Position numbers and translations under genes: made by a program
Notes under the pieces: model-generated
The model's input: only the letters and a program-made list of their open reading frames with translations
Told to the model about the DNA's origin: nothing
Databases searched by the model: none
Origin: Malus domestica
Taxonomy: Eukaryota > Streptophyta > Magnoliopsida > Rosales > Rosaceae
NCBI RefSeq assembly: GCF_042453785.1
Contig: NC_091671.1
Location: forward strand, 35,231,001-35,295,000
Reading direction: 5' to 3'
DNA: 64,000 bases
In this document: positions 57,521 through 64,000 of the stretch, one piece after another
Numbering within the stretch: the stretch's first letter is position 1
Layout: every line of letters starts with the position of its first letter

Positions 57521-58431
57521 AGATTCTCTCATCTCCTCTCACATTTTCTATTTTGTCTTTCTCTTTCTATAAAAAATTAATACAAGATGTTAACGTGACT
57601 GTTCAAATAGGAGGGAAGGGAAGACGAGTAAAAAAAAAAAAGGAAGAAAATCCTACTCCAGTAGTTCTGAATTAACTTTGGCTGTAGATAAACCCGATTA
57701 TTATAGTACACGTGTTTCACCACCGTTCACCATTTACATCATGTGTTTTTACTTTTAACATTCAATTCACCAAAAGCAGTAACAAATTTTACCAAAAAAA
57801 AAAAAAAAAGAGACAGTAACAAAAATACAAACCCATCATTTTGTGACACAACAACCCAAGCAATTGGTATTGGTTGTAATTTGTAATTCTACAAGAAAAT
57901 GAAAAACATTAGAAGAAAAAAAGCTTACGACCCGAAAAAAACTTACATGGAATGATTTGTAGTCATTATGAAGTCTCAATTTACTAATACAAAGTTATAT
58001 GTAAAATTCTCTGCACATAACATATTATTGGTGACTCATTACACCACCGTAGTGATAAACACGTTCCACACATATGCACCCGATCTCCAGTATGACTCCC
58101 GTATGACCTTGATAAGCTAACTCATTCATTTCAAAATTAGCTTTCCGAAACAGATTGGTTTGGTTGTAACTTGTATGGATGGATCATTTACTGAGAAGCT
58201 CGTCCAATTAATTTAACAGAAAATGAGGATCGGAAATAAATAATAAAATTATAAGGGCAGCACAAAAATGAATTTATAGAAAATCATCCCTACATAAAAA
58301 TGTACAAACGAAAATAGAGAGCAATAATTTAGCACTCTGCAAAACCCTAGTCACTCCCATCCCATACATATTCGTACAAACTTCCTACATATTTTTTTTT
58401 TTTTTCACAATCCAAATTAATTATCTCCGGC
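57521..58431. other. Intergenic DNA downstream of the Ser/Glu-rich gene
   Basis: AT-rich DNA with A- and T-runs, probably containing the 3-prime UTR of the minus-strand gene to its right. No additional gene was seen. Confidence 0.5.
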
Positions 58432-60663
58432 TCAAAACCCTACCCCAGCCGCGCCAACGCCCATCGCAGCCTGCCTCTGCTGCTCCAGCTTCCGATTCTT
58501 CCAAAAACACGTCTCCGGCGCCGCCGCTAGCTTAGCCGCCGACCTCATCGGCTCCGACTTGCAGCGCGTAAGTACAAACGGCTCGTAACCAGCGGACCCC
58601 ACCAGCTTCTGTCCGATCATTGTCGCCATCGACACGGGACCTTCCTGAACCGGAAATGAACAAGACGACCGCGGTGGCTGCATCATTACCTGCTGCTGAA
58701 CCACCGGCGCCAAAGGAGGCTTCGAGTCGATGCTCACCCGCTTCTTCGCCTCATTCGGAACGTCGATTTTCTTGACGTGTCGCTCCGGCAGGCACCGGAT
58801 GAAGTCCGTGCTGCATACCCATGTCTCCTTGGACACCTCCATCGACAGCTTCGGCTCGCACATCATTAGCAGCAGGCAGTCCGGCAAGACGGAGTTTTGA
58901 CCGACCTGCTTCGACCCAGTACCCAAATGCATGTTCGGGTTTTCGAGTTCTGGTTCCGGCTCGGGATCCGATTCGGGTCTATCTGCCATCACTGTCTCTG
59001 TTTCTTCTTCCGTCGACTCCTCTGCAACTTCAGCCTCCGTTTTCTCTTCTTCTCCTTCCAGTTCTTCTGACTGTACAGAAACAATGGAAGGTTCTGGAAT
59101 CTTCGCCTCACTCACTTCCTCCTCTTTCTCTTCATCTTCTTCTTGTTCTTCAAGTTCCAAAATTTCCGGATCTACGACAACTTCTGTCGAACACAAATCT
59201 TCCGACACTGCTTGCTGTCCCGTCACATCCGATTTTCGTTCCTCGTCTTGTTCGAAGAACTCTTCTTCCACTTGGCATTCGATTTTCTCTTTAATGTCTC
59301 GCACTTCCTCAGAAATTTGCAGACATTTTTCCGAGACCTCATCCAAATCTTCTTTCCACTCCTCGTCTTCTTCGAAGCCCAAGCTTTCTACTAGTTCTTC
59401 CGAATCTCCATGCTCTTCGCCTTCGCGAACCCATTCCTCACACTCTCCATCCTCCCGCTCCGCCGACTCCGCCTCCGCCGCCGCTTCCACCTCCAACCCC
59501 GTTCCCATTTTCTCAACGACTTCTCCTCCAGCAACTTTCTCTGCTTTTACATTACTACCCTCATTGTCATCCTCTTGATCTTCTTCATTTTCCTCGGCAG
59601 CAGGCATCTCCCAGAATCTATTAGCAAGTGCAGCCATTTTAACCGGATCAGATCTGCACCTCATAAGCAAAAGCGCATTCTTCGGAGGAACACAAATACT
59701 CACTCTCCCTCCTTCCTCCTCCACCGCTCCACCACCCCCATTGAATCTCTCTTCCTTGAACTCAATCCCTTCAAACACCTGCCTCCGCTGGCTACGGCCG
59801 CCGCTGCTATCACTCCCCCTCTCCGTCCTCTCCTGGTCGTCCCCCACCACCAGCTCAATCTCCCTCCCTTTCCCGTCCCCATCTTGCAACGCCACAAACC
59901 ACCTCGCAAAAACCGCACCGCAGGAAGACGACCCTCCACTCTCTGATCTCACCTCCTTGCTACTACTACTACTCTCTTCTTTCTCCTTGTCAGTCGCCAA
60001 ACACGAAGACCGGTTCGGAAACAGGCAGTTAAACTCCGACCCGAAAGCCCTCAGGGCCTCGCAAATCGTCAGGGGAAGATGAACCCACCTCTGGTTTCTC
60101 TGCCTCATGCATTCCTGCTGATTATTACTATTGCTACTACTTCCATTGATCTGGTGATTCGGAAAGTGCAAGCTTTGGAAGTTGTTGTTGAAAAGCTCTT
60201 GACTTTGAGTAGCTGTATTGTTGTTGGAGCTCTCTGTTCTTCTGAAACTCGCTTCGGTTCCCCTGCGCCTGGATCTGGTAATTATCCTCATTCTCTTGCC
60301 CTGTTTCTTGGTCTTCACCCTCACCTGTCCAATGCACGTGACTTTAGGGGAGGAGGGTTCTGGGTTTTCGAAAGCGCACCCACGTTTTTTGTTTGTGCCC
60401 CCGTTCGGGAACATCGGGGAGGCTTGGCCGCCCTTCATGCTGCCGCTGGTTTTGAGGCGGCGGCTGAGGGAGGAGGATAGGGAGATTTGGGAGTTGGGGT
60501 CTGCTCCTCTGGCTCGGCCGGGGCTGAGGAGGGACTTGGAGGAGAGCTTCATGGAGGAGGAAGAGAGGCGGGATGTGGTGAAGCAGATGAAGAGCTCGCT
60601 GGTGGCCGTACTAGCGGTGCTGCTGCTGCTTTTGGTGCGATGGGGTCTCTGATCTGACTCCAT
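58432..60663 (-). CDS. Plant-specific Ser/Glu-rich protein of unknown function
   Basis: A single uninterrupted minus-strand frame encodes 743 residues from an ATG at 60663. The N-terminus has Ser-rich runs around SELFICFTTSRLSSSSMKLS and basic RRLK motifs. A conserved-looking PSSPKVTCIGQVRVKTKKQG lies at about residues 103-122, followed by a basic region (KRMRIITRSRRR). The middle, roughly 380-600, is extremely Glu-rich and probably disordered or coiled-coil. Two similar motifs, LLMRCRSDPVKMAALANRFW and FVLTRCKSEPMRSAAKLA, lie near the middle and end, and LLLMMCEPKLSMEVSKETW lies between. I recall related Arabidopsis proteins annotated only as Ser/Arg repetitive-matrix-like, possibly including At3g15115. 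No catalytic domain or membrane segment is seen, and no function is proposed. Long antisense frames over this gene are shadows of its biased codons. Confidence 0.87.
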   Translation of the reverse strand: MESDQRPHRTKSSSSTASTATSELFICFTTSRLSSSSMKLSSKSLLSPGRARGADPNSQISLSSSLSRRLKTSGSMKGGQASPMFPNGGTNKKRGCAFENPEPSSPKVTCIGQVRVKTKKQGKRMRIITRSRRRGTEASFRRTESSNNNTATQSQELFNNNFQSLHFPNHQINGSSSNSNNQQECMRQRNQRWVHLPLTICEALRAFGSEFNCLFPNRSSCLATDKEKEESSSSSKEVRSESGGSSSCGAVFARWFVALQDGDGKGREIELVVGDDQERTERGSDSSGGRSQRRQVFEGIEFKEERFNGGGGAVEEEGGRVSICVPPKNALLLMRCRSDPVKMAALANRFWEMPAAEENEEDQEDDNEGSNVKAEKVAGGEVVEKMGTGLEVEAAAEAESAEREDGECEEWVREGEEHGDSEELVESLGFEEDEEWKEDLDEVSEKCLQISEEVRDIKEKIECQVEEEFFEQDEERKSDVTGQQAVSEDLCSTEVVVDPEILELEEQEEDEEKEEEVSEAKIPEPSIVSVQSEELEGEEEKTEAEVAEESTEEETETVMADRPESDPEPEPELENPNMHLGTGSKQVGQNSVLPDCLLLMMCEPKLSMEVSKETWVCSTDFIRCLPERHVKKIDVPNEAKKRVSIDSKPPLAPVVQQQVMMQPPRSSCSFPVQEGPVSMATMIGQKLVGSAGYEPFVLTRCKSEPMRSAAKLAAAPETCFWKNRKLEQQRQAAMGVGAAGVGF

Positions 60664-60968
60664 TGTTTCTTCTCATTATAATTTTTACTGAGCTGTGGGG
60701 GGTGTGGTGGCCGCCAACGGCATAAACAGGAAGATATGGCTGTGACGAGAGGCTATGATTGATGAAGCTTTGTTTGGTTTGTATGGTGGGTTGTGCTGCT
60801 TTCCCTGCATATAGGGAGAGGGAAAGATTTATTTGGTAATGGAAGGGTGACAGAATGGGGTTTGTCTTTATCATAATGTAACTGAGTGAGTGTAAGGATG
60901 TGGTTACAGGGTGAAACTTTTCAGTGCGTAAAAAATACAGTAAAAAACATCAAATGTTATAATACAAT

Positions 60969-61126
60969 GAATAATGCTAGAGAAGACTAAATTTATAGAC
61001 AAAATTTGCAACCTAAATGATGTGTCACCAATAAGAATGAACAAGTTTATCAATGCTTAAGTTATAATCTAATCATCGACTTTCATGTCATTTAGTTTAT
61101 AAAATTTTATCTCCCTAGCATTACCC
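60969..61126. mobile_element. Mutator-like MITE with perfect 9-bp target duplication
   Basis: The ends GAATAATGCTAGAGAAGA and ...TCTCCCTAGCATTACCC form terminal inverted repeats. TAATACAAT occurs immediately before (60960-60968) and after (61127-61135), a perfect 9-bp duplication typical of Mutator-like elements. The element is 158 bp and lies about 300 bp upstream of the Ser/Glu-rich gene's ATG, in its promoter region. Confidence 0.85.
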
Positions 61127-61309
61127 TAATACAATTAGTTGAATGTTATTTTATTTTTTTATTTAAGTTTTCAACTAATTATATTACGACACTTGGTGTT
61201 TAGGATCGTATTCCGGCTCGATACATGGGCTTCTTCTTGCTGTGTATGCTTTACAACTACATGACAATAATACCCTTCGTGGTGTTTTCATACATGCAAT
61301 AGTCTGCAA

Positions 61310-61440
61310 TACGGATTAATAGTATTCTTATTTATTTATAAGTGAAAGATCTTAAGTTTTTATCTTCATCAATTATTACGATAATCTCATTATGACTTAG
61401 CCCAAATCTTTTACCCCTTGAATATATATATCTCGCGGTA
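61310..61440 (+). mobile_element. Degenerate SINE, copy 1 of a local cluster
   Basis: Shares with the copy at 62200-62365 the order TAGTATTCTTATTTATTTATA, AGTGAAAGATCTTAAGTTTT and CTCATTATGACTTAGCCCA. The B box is badly eroded. Confidence 0.5.
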
Positions 61441-61694
61441 TTCAAATTAGACGGTGTGATCAAATCCACATAATCCTATTGTAGTTAAACTTAACTTAGC
61501 TCGTATATGGATACTCTTGATCTTGTTGATTGAGTAATGCTTGTCATATGACATGTTTATATTCTCTGTGTTGTGGCACGTGCAAACGTCAAGTTAATTG
61601 ATAATTTATTTTGATAAATTATCTTATTAGAGGTTAGTTAAAATATTAGTGTCACATCGTGTGAGATTATGTGTGATACAAATAGATCACTTTA

Positions 61695-61815
61695 CTACTA
61701 GTACTACAATTTAACGGTATTTTTATTCATTTACAAATAAAGTATTTTAAATTCGAATCTCGTACATAATAAATTTGGTAATATATTCTTTCGCTCTATA
61801 GTGTGAATATATTAG
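61695..61815 (+). mobile_element. Degenerate SINE, copy 2 of a local cluster
   Basis: Contains GGTATTTTTATTCATTTACA, AATAAAGTATTTTAAATTCG and AATCTCG in the same order as neighbouring copies. The 3-prime half has diverged. Confidence 0.45.
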
Positions 61816-62199
61816 TGCACAAAAAATTGTGATGCAAAAATGTTGTAAGCTTAATATTACCCTCATAGAATGTCACTTAGATGCTGTGTTGAGTTGTGTG
61901 TAGGTAGATGGATAGTTGGGTAGTTGGAGTACTTTGGGTCGTTGGAGTACTTCATAGGTTGTGGGGGATGAGTGAGCATGCATGGGGGCGTTGCTTTTTA
62001 AATTTCGCCTTTAGGTGGAGAATCTTGGTACCCAAATGTGAAAGTCAAGGAAAAAAGGGTAATAACAAAGACCATCCAACGGACGAAAAAGTGGGGAAGA
62101 AAAGAAAAAGTACCTCATAGTTCACGTTGATTAATAGTATATCTTACTCAAATGGGGGGCATATAAGCACAAAAATTCTTGAGTGTTTCCGAGTATTGT

Positions 62200-62365
62200 T
62201 CACTTAGTATTACGGTATATCAATATTCTTTTTTATTTGTAAATAAAATGTCTTAAATTTGATTCTCATTAAATGTGAATTTGAATTACATTATTGCTAA
62301 CCTATTATGAGGCTTAACCCATTCTCATGTCCTATTAGTGTAGATAATATCGTTTATTTAAACAT
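62200..62365 (+). mobile_element. SINE, copy 3 of a local cluster
   Basis: The most complete plus-strand copy: TAGTATTACGGTATATCAAT, TTTGTAAATAAAATGTCTTA, AATTTGATTCTCATTAAATG, ATTATTGCTAACCTATTATG and GTAGATAATATCGTTT follow the usual order of a common Rosaceae SINE, from a weak A box and B box to the body. Confidence 0.6.
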
Positions 62366-62514
62366 TCAAATTATCTGATATTCACTATACATATTTACTA
62401 TTTAAAAGCTCTATAATAATTCCACAAAGCATTTGACAACTATTTGCAGCGAAGTTATTAGAAAGTGGTGTGATTTGTTGGTTGGTTGTGGTTAGCTTAC
62501 CGTTAATTTTTTTT

Positions 62515-62690
62515 AACAAACGATATTATATACATTAAGGGGATGGAGTGGGTTAAACATTAGAATGAGCTAGTAATAATATGGTTCAAATCCGTCTTTA
62601 GAGAGAATCAAAGCTAAGACCTCTTGTTTATAAGTGAGAAAATAACACTAGATCATAGTACTAAGTGACAATTTACCACTATAATATCAA
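62515..62690 (-). mobile_element. SINE, copy 4 of a local cluster, minus strand
   Basis: On the minus strand: TAGTACTATGATCTAGTGTT (A-box region), GAGGTCTTAGCTTTGATTCT (B-box region), then AACCATATTATTACTAGCTC and a body ending in CCCCTTAATGTATATAATAT. This is the same family as the plus-strand copies and better preserved. Confidence 0.65.
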
Positions 62691-62849
62691 TATGTTCTGA
62701 GTTTAAGCTTTTACTTTTTCTTTTTCTTTTATTGTAACTTAATATAGTAAAATCGCTTATAATTAAAAATTTTAGTCGAATATAACATAACAGGTTGGAT
62801 TATTAGATATGTTATAGAATAGGTGGATTAGATTGAACTTGTACATATC

Positions 62850-63535
62850 CATAACCATGAACCCTAACACTTGGATTGAACCCTTAACCATGAACCCATA
62901 GCAACCTGGCTAGAACTTATACTAGGACATCAAAATTTCCCTAGGTCTAAGGACTCCATATCTTTTCTAATAGTCTCTTTAAAAAAATTTCTAGGTCTTC
63001 CTCTACCCTATTTTGCCCTGAGCCTCCATTTCATAATCGCATCGTCTAACTGGAGCATTTGTAGGTCTTCGGTTCACGTGTTCAAACCATATTAACTAAT
63101 TTTCTCTCACATTATCTTCAATTGTGGTCACTTGTACTTTACCCATGATATCCCCATTCTTAATCTTATCATTTCTCGTGTGCCTACACATGCAACGAAG
63201 CATTCTCATCTTCTACACTCATTTTTTGCACGTATTGCTTTTTGACCGCCCAATATTTTTGTGACATATAGTATCGATGACTTTATTGCCGTCCTACAAA
63301 ATTTTCCTTTGAGCTTTAGTGGCATACGACAATCGCACAATACATTCAGTGCACTCTTCCACTTCATCCATCAAGCTTGTATTCTATGACTAAGATCTCC
63401 ATCTAATTCTATATTATTTTGCAAAATTACGTTCACTCTTTAGTACTTCCTAATCTCCAATCATAACCTCTATCTCATTTGAATCTCATTCCCGCTAAAC
63501 TTGCAATCCATATTAATTAATTTAGCAATGGGTAG
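62850..63535 (-). mobile_element. LINE remnant, reverse transcriptase C-terminal region
   Basis: On the minus strand degenerate peptides such as MRMLRCMCRHTRNDKIRNG, then a segment close to VRRCDYEMEAQGK and RGRPRN, match the region after the polymerase core of plant LINE reverse transcriptases (MRMLRWMCG.TR.DKIRN...GRPR.TW). Upstream, YKLDG-like and CRMPLKLKGK segments also fit. Many stops and frame changes are present and neither end of the element is defined. It is an old 5-prime-truncated LINE fragment. Confidence 0.7.
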
Positions 63536-64000
63536 AGAGATACAGCATTATTTAAACTAGGATTTTAAACTATTATGCAACGATCTTTGTTGTTGTTAAT
63601 ACAATCATTATATACAAGGTCATAATTTTCAATGTGGGATTGACATTTTCAACATAAACACAAAGGAATAGCAAATTTGTTATGGAAAAGTTTTTCTCCT
63701 CTAATTATTTATAATAAAATATTCTTTAACTTAAACATACATGATTAATTTGAAATAACGTTACGTACCAACCCAATCTCCATGAACGAATATCTTCCAA
63801 AGTGATGAGTGTGATGTAAAAAAGGGTTCCTCAAGCATGGTGGAGAGATGATGGGCAAAGTAAAGGTAATAATAAAAATAAGAGAATTTTAACGAAATTT
63901 TTTTGGTATTATTCATTTAAACGAAAAATCATATTTTTATACTAAAAAGTCAACTTTATAATATTCATTTTATCCTTTATTTTATTCTTATCGTTAAAAC
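63536..64000. other. AT-rich right edge with no recognised gene
   Basis: AT-rich sequence with no coding or repeat family recognised. The window ends within it. Confidence 0.6.

Noticed and set aside
58821-60652. Long plus-strand Ser- and Leu-rich frames opposite the 743-residue gene
   Set aside because: Glu- and Ser-rich codons on the minus strand create stop-poor complementary frames. The minus-strand frame is uninterrupted and contains conserved motifs.
1-64000. tRNA, rRNA or microRNA genes
   Set aside because: The A- and B-box pairs found belong to SINEs without cloverleaf continuity, and no rRNA-like or convincing microRNA precursor sequence was recognised by eye.

Overview
The window is nuclear DNA from a dicot plant. 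Genes are split by GT-AG introns, intergenic DNA is AT-rich, and SINEs, MITEs and LTR elements are frequent. Gene content and repeat style suggest a woody Rosaceae species, most likely apple or pear. That assignment is my inference from recognised families, not from a database search.

Left third (1-24000). A solo LTR with a perfect 5-bp target duplication is followed by three plus-strand genes: an HPY2/MMS21-type SUMO E3 ligase (4630-7467), an ERL1-type DEDDh exonuclease probably targeted to chloroplasts (8775-13230), and a large nuclear protein combining an extended PHD finger with an AAA ATPase domain (15649-23908). From memory, the same families sit in the same order near AT3G15150, AT3G15140 and AT3G15120 of Arabidopsis, so this looks like an old conserved block. 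The SUMO ligase carries a one-base deletion inside its zinc-binding domain as written.

Middle (24000-47600). This is a young, repeat-rich accessory region. Two minus-strand UDP-glycosyltransferases of the UGT79-like group flank a plus-strand F-box/FBD gene. One glycosyltransferase is intact. The other has a one-base frameshift and has lost the promoter segment that carries the TATA box in its sister. A third partial copy (promoter plus the first codons) sits beside hAT transposase remnants. Next come two inverted copies of an unclassified AT-rich repeat (one interrupted by a Tourist-like MITE), a nearly complete but broken Ty1-copia element with an exact AGGAC target duplication, and an older LTR-flanked element that holds tandem arrays and fragments of two host genes, a CCCH/KH RNA-binding gene and an F-box gene, in opposite orientations.

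Right third (47600-64000). Four more host genes follow: a DUF1685 gene and a probable plastid membrane protein of DUF3082 type on the plus strand, then a DUF599 membrane protein and a long Ser/Glu-rich protein on the minus strand. Between and after them lie a PIF/Harbinger-like element, two small MITEs with 9-bp target duplications, a palindromic MITE also present upstream of the SUMO ligase, several SINEs and a LINE remnant.

No RNA genes, CRISPR arrays or convincing new biochemical system were seen. The most unusual items are the LTR element with two captured genes, the decay of one glycosyltransferase copy by promoter and coding damage together, and the single-base lesion in the SUMO ligase.
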